A stretch of DNA of 64,000 bases from Roseomonas sp. OT10 (GTDB lineage: Bacteria > Pseudomonadota > Alphaproteobacteria > Acetobacterales > Acetobacteraceae). The notes under the pieces are model-generated. The model did no database searches. It saw nothing but the letters and a program-made list of their open reading frames with translations, and was not told the DNA's origin. Position numbers and translations under genes: made by a program. The stretch spans positions 1,260,001-1,324,000 of the forward strand of contig NZ_CP087719.1 of the NCBI RefSeq assembly GCF_020991085.1, in the 5' to 3' direction. Positions 36,395 to 44,421 of this stretch are shown here, piece by piece. Every line of letters starts with the position of its first letter. Within the stretch, counting starts at the first letter, position 1.

Positions 36395-37213
36395 ATGATC
36401 CGACGCGGCAAAGGGACGGGCGGGGCCAATCTGGCCGGAGGGCTGGCCATGGCGATGCTGGCCGGCTGCGGCGCCCCGGAACTGCCCCGCCTGCCGGAGC
36501 TGCCGCGCCTGCCGGAACTGTCGGGCCTGCCCGAGCTGCCGAGCCTGCCGGAGCTGCCGGGCCTTCCCGGCCTGTCACGCTGGCTGAACCGGCCGCTGCC
36601 GCCACCGCCGGCGCCGGACGAGGGGCCTGAGCCGCTGGAGATCGCCGGCGCCCGGCTGCCCGCCGAGGCGAGGGGCTTCCGCATGATCGGCCTGCCCGCC
36701 GCCGATCCGACCCCGGGCGAGCGGGAGGGCCTGATCGCCCGCTATGAGATCGAGGGCGGGGCCGCGAGCATCCGCCTCTTCGCCCCCACCGACGGGCCGG
36801 TGCCGGATGGGCCGGATACCCCGCTGGCGCGGGAGCTGCTGGCGGAGGCGGGGCGCGGCCTGCCCGCGGCGGGCGGCCGGGCCGGTGGCACGCGCCGCTC
36901 CGCCGCCATGGCACGGGAGGGCACGCCGCTGCTGCGCTGCCTGATGCACGAGACGCCGCGGCCGCCGGCGCAGGTGGTGACCACGGAGTTCGTCTGCGCC
37001 ACGGGAACCGCGGGCCGGCTCTTCCTGCTGCGCGCCACCATCCGCCACGGCGCGCGGGAGCGGGTGGCGGTGGCGCGGACGGTGATCCTGTTCGGCGTGG
37101 AGGCCATCGAGGCGCTGTCCGGCCTGCCGCCGCTGCCGCCGGGCGTGCGCTTCACGGGGATGGCCGCCGGCTGGATGGTGGCGCGGGCCGGATCGGGGTC
37201 GGCGCCGGCCTGA
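36395..37213 (+). CDS. Predicted lipoprotein with LPELP-type tandem repeat
   Basis: A 272-residue protein of unknown function. A signal sequence ends in the lipobox MLAGC (Cys25), so it is probably anchored to a membrane from the periplasm. Directly after it lies a repeat built on Leu-Pro-x, about residues 29-60 (LPELPRLPELSGLPELP and similar), then a Pro-rich spacer PLPPPPAPDEGPEP. The C-terminal globular part has two Cys (LLRCLMHETPRP, EFVCATG). The repeat looks like an extended linker that lifts the domain away from the membrane. Confidence 0.75.
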   Translation: MIRRGKGTGGANLAGGLAMAMLAGCGAPELPRLPELPRLPELSGLPELPSLPELPGLPGLSRWLNRPLPPPPAPDEGPEPLEIAGARLPAEARGFRMIGLPAADPTPGEREGLIARYEIEGGAASIRLFAPTDGPVPDGPDTPLARELLAEAGRGLPAAGGRAGGTRRSAAMAREGTPLLRCLMHETPRPPAQVVTTEFVCATGTAGRLFLLRATIRHGARERVAVARTVILFGVEAIEALSGLPPLPPGVRFTGMAAGWMVARAGSGSAPA

Positions 37214-37247
37214 CCGGGCACACGGGTCGGGTCGCGCGGCGCCCGTG

Positions 37248-37263
37248 CGTTCCCACGGGAACG
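37248..37263. promoter_or_regulatory. Palindrome upstream of the papain-like gene, possible operator
   Basis: CGTTCCC-AC-GGGAACG, a perfect inverted repeat with a two-base centre, about 55 bases before the start of the 203-residue protein. It could be an operator or a small hairpin. Confidence 0.4.
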
Positions 37264-37318
37264 GTGACTTGCCGGAACGACATGCTACGGTGACGCCAGC
37301 GGAACAGGAGCCTGGCGC

Positions 37319-37930
37319 ATGGGCGAAGAATGGCAGCCGAAGCCCCCGACGATCGGCGACAACGGCATGCCGGTCTATCCGCTGGATCCCAACACCGGCG
37401 TTCCGACGACCCCTTACGTGAAGATCCTGTCCGACGTGGACGCGGTGAAGAACGGCCTGGCCTGGGGCGAGGCGACGAATGCCTATGTCCGCCGCTACAT
37501 GACCATCGGCGCCAGCAACAAGGTGTCCGACCTGATCAGCTCCGGCCTCCAGTCCCTCCGCTGCGTGTCGCAGGCGCGGGCGGAGGAGGATGCCGTCGCG
37601 TCGCAGTACGGCGCCTGGGACTTCCAGATGAAGATTGCGGAGATCGCCAAGCGCCGTGGTTGCGGCAACTGCAACGAGCAGACGGCCATCGCCCTGTGGT
37701 TCCTCTCGGGCTACGGGCAGGTGCCGCTGGACGGCATCGAGTGGGAAGGCGGCGACCACCGCATGGCGCTGCTGGGACGGCAGGCCGGCGACGTGTACGA
37801 CCTTTCGACCTGGGGGCCGCGCGCCGTGGTCGTCGATCCGTGGAACGGCGTGACCTATCCTGCGGCGGAGTTCCGCCAGCACCGGGGCTCCAGCGAACGC
37901 TGGTCGCACTTCGCCCGCAAGGAGAGGTGA
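37319..37930 (+). CDS. Uncharacterised protein with papain-like Cys-His-Asp pattern
   Basis: A 203-residue soluble protein with no signal peptide that was not assigned to a family. The spacing of three blocks suggests a papain-like/transglutaminase fold: Cys118 in RGCGNCNEQTAIALWFLSG at the head of a helix, His147 in EGGDHRMALLGR on a strand, and Asp173 in AVVVDPWNGVTY. GNCxE with DHxxxL and VVDPW-type blocks occur in several bacterial thiol-protease effectors and toxins. AGGAG lies 8 bases before the ATG. It stands alone between a lipoprotein gene and a convergent HNH gene. The protease assignment is inference. Confidence 0.6.
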   Translation: MGEEWQPKPPTIGDNGMPVYPLDPNTGVPTTPYVKILSDVDAVKNGLAWGEATNAYVRRYMTIGASNKVSDLISSGLQSLRCVSQARAEEDAVASQYGAWDFQMKIAEIAKRRGCGNCNEQTAIALWFLSGYGQVPLDGIEWEGGDHRMALLGRQAGDVYDLSTWGPRAVVVDPWNGVTYPAAEFRQHRGSSERWSHFARKER

Positions 37931-37997
37931 GGGCCGGCCCGTCTGCGCCCGGCCTGCTTGCGCCCGACCGGGTGGACCCGGACCCGGTGGGCCCGCC

Positions 37998-38594
37998 TCA
38001 GCCCTCCAGCTCGCTGTCCCAGTAGAGGTAGTCGCGCCAGCTCTCGTGCAGGTAGTTCGGCGGGAAGCCGCGGCCGTTGTCCTGCAATTCCCAGGAGGTG
38101 GGCTGGCGCGGCGTGACCCGCGGCAGCATCTGGCACTCGCGCGGCAGCTTGGAGCCCTTGCGCAGGTTGCAGGGGCCGCAGGCGGTGACGACGTTCTCCC
38201 AGCTCGTCCGCCCGCCGCGCGAGCGGGGGATGACGTGGTCGAAGGTCAGCTCCGGCGTCGGGAAGCCCTGGCTGCAGTACTGGCAGGCGAAGTGGTCGCG
38301 CAGGAAGACGTTGAAGCGGGTGAAGGCCGGCCGCCGCGCCGCGGGGATGTACTCGCGCAGCGCGATGACGCTGGGCAGGCGCATGGTGAGCGTGGGCGAA
38401 TGCACCGCATGCTCGTACTCGCTGAGCACCGAGACCCGGTCCAGGAACACCGCCTTCACCGCGTCCTGCCAGGACCAGAGCGATAGCGGGTAGTAGGACA
38501 GCGGACGGAAATCCGCGTTCAACACCAATGCGGGGAATGTCTGGCCGCCGTCGGGCAAGCGCCGCTCCCGTGCCGTTGTCGGGACACGGGCCAC
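37998..38594 (-). CDS. HNH endonuclease family protein
   Basis: A 198-residue protein with a complete HNH core: CQYCSQGFPTPELTFDHVIPRSRGG at about 104-128, then NVVTACGPCNLRKGS. The two CxxC pairs bind zinc and the DHV His is catalytic. The N-terminal half (FPALVLNADFRPLSYYPLSLWSWQDAV) is the extended domain common to this widely distributed bacterial HNH group, which is probably a housekeeping nuclease rather than a homing enzyme. No intron or mobile element surrounds it. Confidence 0.92.
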   Translation of the reverse strand: MARVPTTARERRLPDGGQTFPALVLNADFRPLSYYPLSLWSWQDAVKAVFLDRVSVLSEYEHAVHSPTLTMRLPSVIALREYIPAARRPAFTRFNVFLRDHFACQYCSQGFPTPELTFDHVIPRSRGGRTSWENVVTACGPCNLRKGSKLPRECQMLPRVTPRQPTSWELQDNGRGFPPNYLHESWRDYLYWDSELEG

Positions 38595-38704
38595 CAGCGC
38601 TGGGGCCGACCCGGGCGGTCAGGCCCCAGATGCAGTGGCGCCGCCCGATACGCCCCAAGGTGTGCCACGCACCACGCCGCGTCGCAACACCACCGCCGCA
38701 GACG

Positions 38705-39364
38705 TCACGCAGGCGTCACGCGGCGTGCCAGGAAAGCCGCGCCGGCGGCCAAGCCGGCCGCGTCGATGCCGTGCCCCAGCCCGGGGATGAAGCGCGCCTC
38801 CACCGCCGCGCCGAGTCCGCGCAGCGCGGCTTCCGCCAGCTGCGACGCCTGTGCCGGCACGACCTCGTCGGCCAGACCGTGCACCAGCAGGACGGGCGGC
38901 AGCGGGCGGGTGGCCTCCGCGGCCAGGGTCGCGGGATCGAGCAGCGCCCCGGCATAGGCGAGGATTCCGGCAGGCGGGACGGCACGGCGCAGCCCGGCAT
39001 GCAGCGCCATCATCGCCCCCTGGCTGAAGCCCATCAGGGTGAGGGCCGAGTCGGGCAGCCCCTCCCGCGCCAGGATCGCGGCGAGCCGGGCCTCCAGCGC
39101 GGGCGCCGCCGCCCGGATGGCGGCCGCCAGCACCGCCGGCCGGCGGTCGGAGAGAGGGAACCACTGCCGGCCGAAGGGGGCCTCGGCATAGGGGTCGGGC
39201 GCGTCGAGCGACAGGAACAGCGCGTCCGGCGCGGCGGTGGCCCATTCCGCGGCCAGGTCGATCAGGTCGTCCGCATCGGCGCCGACCCCGTGCAGCAGCA
39301 CCACCAGCCGCCGCGGCGCGCCGCCCGATCGCGGGTCACGGCGCCTCTCGCCCGTCCGATCCAT
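38705..39364 (-). CDS. Alpha/beta hydrolase, phospholipase/carboxylesterase family
   Basis: A 219-residue serine hydrolase. The nucleophile is in LMGFSQGAMMALH near residue 115, the Asp in LLVHGLADEVVPA near 165, and the His in IPGLGHGIDAAG near 198. The oxyanion region is VVLLHGVGADADDL near 22. It resembles bacterial YpfH/carboxylesterase proteins. It is divergent from gluQRS, with about 50 bases between the starts. Confidence 0.92.
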   Translation of the reverse strand: MDRTGERRRDPRSGGAPRRLVVLLHGVGADADDLIDLAAEWATAAPDALFLSLDAPDPYAEAPFGRQWFPLSDRRPAVLAAAIRAAAPALEARLAAILAREGLPDSALTLMGFSQGAMMALHAGLRRAVPPAGILAYAGALLDPATLAAEATRPLPPVLLVHGLADEVVPAQASQLAEAALRGLGAAVEARFIPGLGHGIDAAGLAAGAAFLARRVTPA

Positions 39365-39414
39365 CCTGCGCCGTCCTTCCTGTGCCGGGGGGCTTCCGCT
39401 AACCGGAGGGCGCG

Positions 39415-40287
39415 ATGACGTCCATCGTTACCCGCTTCGCGCCCAGCCCGACCGGCTTCCTGCATCTGGGCCACGCCCATTCCGCCCTGCGCGGCTGGCG
39501 CGCGGCGCGGGCGGCGGGCGGGCGCTTCCTGCTGCGGATCGAGGACATCGACCCTACCCGCTGCCGCCCCGAATACCGCGCGGCGATCGCCGAGGACCTG
39601 GCCTGGCTGGGCCTGGACTGGGACGGACCGGTGCGGGTGCAGTCGGAGCACCTGCCGGACTATGCCGCCACGCTGGACCGGCTGGCGGCGCGGGGGCTGC
39701 TCTATCCCTGCTTCTGCACCCGGGCGGAGATCGCGCGGGAGATCGCCGCCAGTGGCCACGCCCCGCACCTCGCCCCCATGGGCCCCGACGGCCCCGTCTA
39801 CCCCGGCACCTGCCGACGTCTGCCGTCGGGGGTGCGGGCCGCCCGGCTGGCGGCAGGCGAGCCGCATGCGCTGCGGCTGGACATGGCGGCGGCGCTGGCG
39901 ACGGCGGGAGGGCCGCCGGACTACGAGGAGGAGGGGGCGGGCCGCGTCGCCTGCGACCCGGGGCGCTTCGGCGACGTGGTGCTGGCGCGCAAGGACGCGC
40001 CCGCCTCCTACCACCTCTGCGTCACCCATGACGACGCGCTCCAGGGCGTGACGTTGGTGACGCGCGGCGCGGACCTGCGCGCGGCGACCGACATCCACCG
40101 GTTGCTCCAGGGGCTGCTCGGCTGGCCGGCGCCGCGCTACGCGCACCATCCGCTGCTGCTCGGCCCGGACGGCAGGCGCCTGGCCAAGCGGGACGGCGCG
40201 CCCGCCCTGCGCGAGCTGCGCGCGGCGGGACGCAGCCCGGCGGAGGTCCGCGCCATGGCGGGGCTGCCGGACGGCGCCGGCCCCTGA
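39415..40287 (+). CDS. gluQ: Glutamyl-queuosine tRNA(Asp) synthetase
   Basis: A 290-residue GluRS catalytic-domain paralogue that attaches glutamate to queuosine in tRNA(Asp). The HIGH-like motif is FLHLGHAHSALRGW near residue 15, the KMSKS-like motif is RRLAKRDGAPALREL near 262, and the zinc-site segment YPCFCTRAEI near 99 with a later YPGTCRRL is typical. The anticodon-binding domain of GluRS is absent. Close spacing to rpiA (about 60 bases) suggests possible cotranscription. Confidence 0.95.
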   Translation: MTSIVTRFAPSPTGFLHLGHAHSALRGWRAARAAGGRFLLRIEDIDPTRCRPEYRAAIAEDLAWLGLDWDGPVRVQSEHLPDYAATLDRLAARGLLYPCFCTRAEIAREIAASGHAPHLAPMGPDGPVYPGTCRRLPSGVRAARLAAGEPHALRLDMAAALATAGGPPDYEEEGAGRVACDPGRFGDVVLARKDAPASYHLCVTHDDALQGVTLVTRGADLRAATDIHRLLQGLLGWPAPRYAHHPLLLGPDGRRLAKRDGAPALRELRAAGRSPAEVRAMAGLPDGAGP

Positions 40288-40345
40288 CACCCGGCCCCTG
40301 ACACGGGCGCGCCCGCGCGTGCTTTGCTGCGGCGAGGGGGGCGCC

Positions 40346-41029
40346 ATGGCCGATACGGAGGCGGAGAAGCGGATCGCGGGCGAGGCCGCCGCCGGGCTGG
40401 CCGCGCCGGGCATGGTGGTCGGGCTGGGGACGGGCTCCACGGCGCGGTGGTTCGTCGTGGCGCTGGCGCGGCGTGCCCTGGATATCGCCTGCGTGCCGAC
40501 CTCGCGCGCCACGGCGCGGCTGGCGGAGTCGCTGGGGCTGCGGCTGCTGGCGCCGGAGGCGGTCGGCCGCATCGACCTCACCGTGGACGGGGCGGACGAG
40601 ATCGCACCCGGCCTCGCGCTGCTCAAGGGCGGCGGCGGGGCGCTGGTGCGGGAGAGGCTGGTCTGGGAGGCCTCCGACCGCTGCGTCGTCGTCGCCGACT
40701 CGGGGAAGCGGGTGACGGCCCTCGGCGCCGTCCCGCTGCCGGTCGAGGTGGTGCCCTTCGCCCATCGCACCACCGCCGCGCGGATCGCGGCGGTGGTGCG
40801 GGCGTGCGGCCTGGAGGCGGAGTTGCGGCTGCGCGGCGGCGTGGAAGGACCCTTCGTCACCGACAACGGCAACCTGATCTACGACGCCGCCTGTGGCACC
40901 ATCCCCGACCCGGAACCCCTGGCCCGGTCGCTGAAGGCGCTCACCGGCGTCGTCGGGCACGGGCTGTTCCTGGGCCTGGCGAACGAGGCGCTGATCGGCA
41001 CGGCGGCGGGGCTCCGCCGCCTGCCCTGA
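40346..41029 (+). CDS. rpiA: Ribose-5-phosphate isomerase A
   Basis: Interconverts ribose-5-phosphate and ribulose-5-phosphate in the pentose phosphate pathway. The 227 residues fit RpiA. Blocks: VVGLGTGSTARWFV near residue 24, LTVDGADEIAPGL near 78, LLKGGGGALVRERLV near 90-103 with the catalytic acids, and FVTDNGNLIYD near 168. The ATG at 40346 begins the family-like N-terminus; the frame upstream to 40319 adds a non-conserved leader. Confidence 0.95.
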   Translation: MADTEAEKRIAGEAAAGLAAPGMVVGLGTGSTARWFVVALARRALDIACVPTSRATARLAESLGLRLLAPEAVGRIDLTVDGADEIAPGLALLKGGGGALVRERLVWEASDRCVVVADSGKRVTALGAVPLPVEVVPFAHRTTAARIAAVVRACGLEAELRLRGGVEGPFVTDNGNLIYDAACGTIPDPEPLARSLKALTGVVGHGLFLGLANEALIGTAAGLRRLP

Positions 41030-41087
41030 AGGATTGCCGCCGCGCCGGCGACCCGCGACAACGGCGCGGCACGGGCGGAGGCAGGCG

Positions 41088-42191
41088 ATGGCGGAGCGGG
41101 TCGGCGCGATCGGGGTGATGAGCGGCACCTCGATGGACGGCATCGACGTCGCCTTCCTGCGCACCGACGGCGAGGCGTGGGTCGAGCCGGGTCCCGCGCG
41201 CGGCTACGCCTACCCGGCCGCGACCAGGGCGGCGCTGCTCGACCTGCTGGCCGATCCGGAACGCGCCCGCCACGACCCGCTGCCGGAGCTGGAGGCGGCC
41301 GTGACCGACGCCCATGCCGCGGCGGTCGAGGACTTCCTGCGCGATGCGGGGCTCGACCGTGGCGCCGTCGCGCTGGTCGGGCTGCACGGGCAGACGGTGC
41401 TGCACCGGCCGGAGGAGCGCTTCACCCGCCAGCTCGTGCTGGGCGACCGTGCCGCGCGTCGGCTGGGCATCCCCGTCGTGGACCGCTTCCGCCATGCCGA
41501 TGTCGCGGCGGGCGGGCAGGGCGCCCCCTTCGCGCCGCTCTACCACCGCGCCCTCACCGCCGGGATGCCCGGCGAGCGTGACGGGCCGTTGATGGTGCTG
41601 AACCTCGGCGGGGTGGGGAACGTCACCTGGATCGACGGCGATTCGCTGATCGCCTTCGACACCGGCCCGGCCAATGCGCTGCTGGACGACTTCGTGCGCC
41701 AGCGGCGCGGCCAGAGCTTCGACGCGGACGGCGCGCTGGCGGCCGCCGGCACGGCGGATGCGGCGGTGGTGCGGGACGTCCTGCGCCAGCCCTTCTTCCG
41801 CCGGATGCCGCCGAAATCCCTCGACCGCAACGCCTTCCACGGCCTCGTCGCCGCGGTGGCGCCGCTCTCCGACGCGGACGGCGCCGCCACCCTGGCCGCG
41901 CTGACCGTGGAAGCCGTGGCGGCCGCGCTGGAGCACGTGCCCGTCCCGCCGCGCCGCTGGCTGGTGACCGGCGGCGGCCGGCACAACCGCTTCTTCATGG
42001 CACGCTTCCGCGAACGGCTCGGCGTGCCGGTCGATCCGGTGGAGGCGGTGGGCTGGGACGGCGACGCGCTGGAGGCGCAGTGCTTCGCCTACCTCGCCGT
42101 GCGCGCGGCGCGTGGCCTGCCGCTCAGCCTGCCCGCCACCACGGGGGTGCCTCACCCGATGCCGGGCGGGCGGCTGCACCCGGCGGGCTGA
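41088..42191 (+). CDS. anmK: Anhydro-N-acetylmuramic acid kinase
   Basis: Opens and phosphorylates 1,6-anhydro-MurNAc from recycled peptidoglycan to give MurNAc-6-phosphate. The 367 residues fit AnmK. The N-terminal block GVMSGTSMDGIDVA at about 8-21 binds ATP, LHGQTVLHRP near 100 and FDTGPANALLDDF near 190 are family-typical, and a GGGRHN block lies near 305. Same strand as gluQ and rpiA, about 60 bases after rpiA. Confidence 0.95.
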   Translation: MAERVGAIGVMSGTSMDGIDVAFLRTDGEAWVEPGPARGYAYPAATRAALLDLLADPERARHDPLPELEAAVTDAHAAAVEDFLRDAGLDRGAVALVGLHGQTVLHRPEERFTRQLVLGDRAARRLGIPVVDRFRHADVAAGGQGAPFAPLYHRALTAGMPGERDGPLMVLNLGGVGNVTWIDGDSLIAFDTGPANALLDDFVRQRRGQSFDADGALAAAGTADAAVVRDVLRQPFFRRMPPKSLDRNAFHGLVAAVAPLSDADGAATLAALTVEAVAAALEHVPVPPRRWLVTGGGRHNRFFMARFRERLGVPVDPVEAVGWDGDALEAQCFAYLAVRAARGLPLSLPATTGVPHPMPGGRLHPAG

Positions 42192-42214
42192 GCCCCCGCC
42201 GCCGGGGCTGCTGC

Positions 42215-43285
42215 TCAGCCCAGGATCGCCGCCTCCACCCCCAGGCGCCGGGCCGCGTCGCGCAGGGCGGTGCGGGTGCCCTCGCGGACCGGCACGCCCT
42301 GCGCCTCGGCTTCGGCGATCCGGCGCGCCGCCTGCTCGCCCGGCAGGCGCACGGGCTGGTCCGGGTCGATCGCCGGGTTGGCGTGGCAGCGGTCGATCAG
42401 GAAGTCCATCTGCGCCGCGAAGGCCTCCCGTCCGGCGAAGGCGGCCGGGTCGATGAGCTGGAGGTAGACGCTGGCCCCCCAGCGCGTCGGCGCGTCGGCC
42501 CGGCCATGGCCGGCGAGGCCCTGGGTCAGCGCCTCCACCATCAGCGCCAGGCCGAAGCCCTTGTGGCCGGATTCCGTCCCGCCCAGCAGCATCAGGCTGC
42601 CGCGGTCGGGGCCGGTCCGCTCCATCACCGTCGGGTCCCGGGTCGGCCGTCCCGCGCTGTCCAGCAGCCAGGGATGGTCGAACAGCACGCCCGCCTTCGC
42701 CTTCTCCCGCGTCATGGAGACGGTGGTGATCGAGGCGGAGATGTCCACCAGCACGGGGAAGTCGCTGGCCGGGAAGCCCACGGCGAAGGGGTTGGGGCTG
42801 AACAGCGCCTCCCGCCCGCCGAAGGGCGCGACGATGCGGCTGTGCGGGCCGGAGGAGGCGAGCATGACGAACAGCCCGCGATCCGTCGCCTGCTTCGCCA
42901 GCGCCGCGAGGCAGCCGATGTGGTGGCTGCGCCGCATCGCCAGGGTGAAGGTCCCGTGCGTGGCCACGCGGCCGAAGCCCTCGGCCATGGCGCGCTCGAC
43001 CAGCCACAGGCCGGGGCGGTAGCCCCCGTCCCAGACCAGCGTGCCGCCCGTGTCGCGCAGCACCTCCGGCTCGCCGGTGCCGGCCATGCGCCCCGCCTCG
43101 ACCTCGGCCAGGTAGGTCGCGCATTGCGCGAGGCCGTGGGTCTGGCGGCCCATCATGTCCGTCAGCACCAGCAGCCGGGCCATGCTCTCCGCCTTGCCGG
43201 CGTCCAGCCCGGCGGCGGCGAAGAGGTCGGCGGCGAGGCGGGTCAGCGCCCCGGCGGGCAGGCGTGCGGGATCGGATGTCGTCAC
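42215..43285 (-). CDS. Ldh-family (malate/lactate/ureidoglycolate dehydrogenase type) oxidoreductase
   Basis: A 356-residue NAD(P)-dependent dehydrogenase of the Ldh2/YlbC/YiaK family, which has a fold unlike ordinary malate dehydrogenases. Blocks: MMGRQTHGLAQCATYL near residue 48 with the catalytic His, FTLAMRRSHHIGCLAALA near 119, PNPFAVGFPASDFPVLVDIS near 168, and LGGTESGHKGFGLALMVEAL near 234. It lies 14 bases after a Bug receptor gene on the same strand, so the pair may import and oxidise a hydroxy acid, under control of the divergent LysR gene. The substrate is not readable. Confidence 0.9.
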   Translation of the reverse strand: MTTSDPARLPAGALTRLAADLFAAAGLDAGKAESMARLLVLTDMMGRQTHGLAQCATYLAEVEAGRMAGTGEPEVLRDTGGTLVWDGGYRPGLWLVERAMAEGFGRVATHGTFTLAMRRSHHIGCLAALAKQATDRGLFVMLASSGPHSRIVAPFGGREALFSPNPFAVGFPASDFPVLVDISASITTVSMTREKAKAGVLFDHPWLLDSAGRPTRDPTVMERTGPDRGSLMLLGGTESGHKGFGLALMVEALTQGLAGHGRADAPTRWGASVYLQLIDPAAFAGREAFAAQMDFLIDRCHANPAIDPDQPVRLPGEQAARRIAEAEAQGVPVREGTRTALRDAARRLGVEAAILG

Positions 43286-43298
43286 GGGGCCTCGCCGC

Positions 43299-44291
43299 TC
43301 ACTCGGGGCGGATGTTGTGGGTCTTCACCACGCGCCCGAACTCGTCGGTGGCGCGGGCGAGCCAGGTGCGGAAGGCGTCCGGCCCCTCGGTCTTCGCCTC
43401 GCCGCCCAGGTCGCCGAGGCGCGAGGCGATGTTCGGCTGTGCCAGGATCTCGCGCAGCGCGGCCTCCAGCTTCTGCACCAGCGGGCGTGGGGTGTTGCCC
43501 TGGACCATCACCCCCTGCCAGGTGCCGGCATCGGCCATGGGCCAGCCCAGCTCGGCGAAGGTCGCCACCTCCGGCAGGGCGGGCAGGCGCTTCGGGCCGG
43601 AGACGGCGAGGGCGCGGATCTGGCCGTTGTTGACGAAGGGCAGGGTGGCGGTGGCGCCGTTGATGATCATGTCCGCCTCACCATTGGCGACGGCGAGCAG
43701 CGCCGGGGCGCCGCCGCGATAGGGGACGGTGGTCGCCTCGACCCCCAGGTGGCTCGCGATCTCCACCGAGGTCAGGTGCGTCAGGCTGCCGATCCCGGAA
43801 TTGGCGATGTTCAGCCCGCCGCGCTGCGCCTTCGCCGCCGCCGCCAGCTCCGTCGCGTTGCGCGCGGGCAGGGCGTTCTTCACCGCCAGCAGGTAGGGCG
43901 CGTAGATCAGCATCGTCACCGGCGCCAGGTCGCGCTGCACGTCGAAGGGCATGCGCGGGAACAGGCTCGGGTTGATGGCCAGGGTGGAGATGTCCATCAG
44001 CAGCAGCGTGTGTCCGTCGGGCGGGCTCTTCGCCACCACGTCGGCGCCGATGTTGCCGGCGGCGCCCGCGCGGTTCTCCACCACCACCGGCTGGCCGAGC
44101 ACGCGCGTCAGCTCCGGCGCGATCAGCCGCGCCAGGATGTCGCTGGTACCGCCGGGGGCATTGGGGACGACGACCCGCAGGCTGTGGTCGAAGCCCGAAC
44201 CGGACCCCTGGGCCCGCAGCGCCGGGGCGGCGAGCGGCGACAGGGCGGGAAGGGCCAGGGCTGCGCTGCGCAGCAATAAGCGACGCTGCAT
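43299..44291 (-). CDS. Bug-family tripartite tricarboxylate transporter receptor (second of three)
   Basis: A 330-residue periplasmic receptor. The signal peptide is MQRRLLLRSAALALPALSP followed by APALRAQG. Family blocks: LRVVVPNAPGGTSDILARL, VVENRAGAAGNIGADVVA and PYRGGAPALLAVANGEADM. It is paired with the Ldh-family dehydrogenase and is divergent from a LysR regulator, a common catabolic arrangement. No TctAB genes are present. Confidence 0.94.
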   Translation of the reverse strand: MQRRLLLRSAALALPALSPLAAPALRAQGSGSGFDHSLRVVVPNAPGGTSDILARLIAPELTRVLGQPVVVENRAGAAGNIGADVVAKSPPDGHTLLLMDISTLAINPSLFPRMPFDVQRDLAPVTMLIYAPYLLAVKNALPARNATELAAAAKAQRGGLNIANSGIGSLTHLTSVEIASHLGVEATTVPYRGGAPALLAVANGEADMIINGATATLPFVNNGQIRALAVSGPKRLPALPEVATFAELGWPMADAGTWQGVMVQGNTPRPLVQKLEAALREILAQPNIASRLGDLGGEAKTEGPDAFRTWLARATDEFGRVVKTHNIRPE

Positions 44292-44392
44292 TCTTGTCGT
44301 TCCTCCGTTCTCGGCCTTCCGGCGCCGGGTCCCGGCCCGCCAGCGGCGCTCCACGCTTAGGGGCTCAGGCTGATACCTGTCCAAGCTTGATC

Positions 44393-44410
44393 CCGCATCG
44401 TTCAATGCGG
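44393..44410. promoter_or_regulatory. Inverted repeat upstream of the lysR gene, candidate operator
   Basis: CCGCAT-N6-ATGCGG, a perfect 6-bp inverted repeat that contains a T-N-A LysR-type pattern. It ends 12 bases before the lysR ATG in the 130-base gap shared with the divergent Bug-receptor gene. Confidence 0.5.
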
Positions 44411-44421
44411 ATTGTGGATCG

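Noticed and set aside
37998-38594. HNH protein as a homing endonuclease or part of a restriction system
   Set aside because: No intron, intein, methyltransferase or mobile context surrounds it, and its N-terminal domain is that of a common stand-alone bacterial HNH family.
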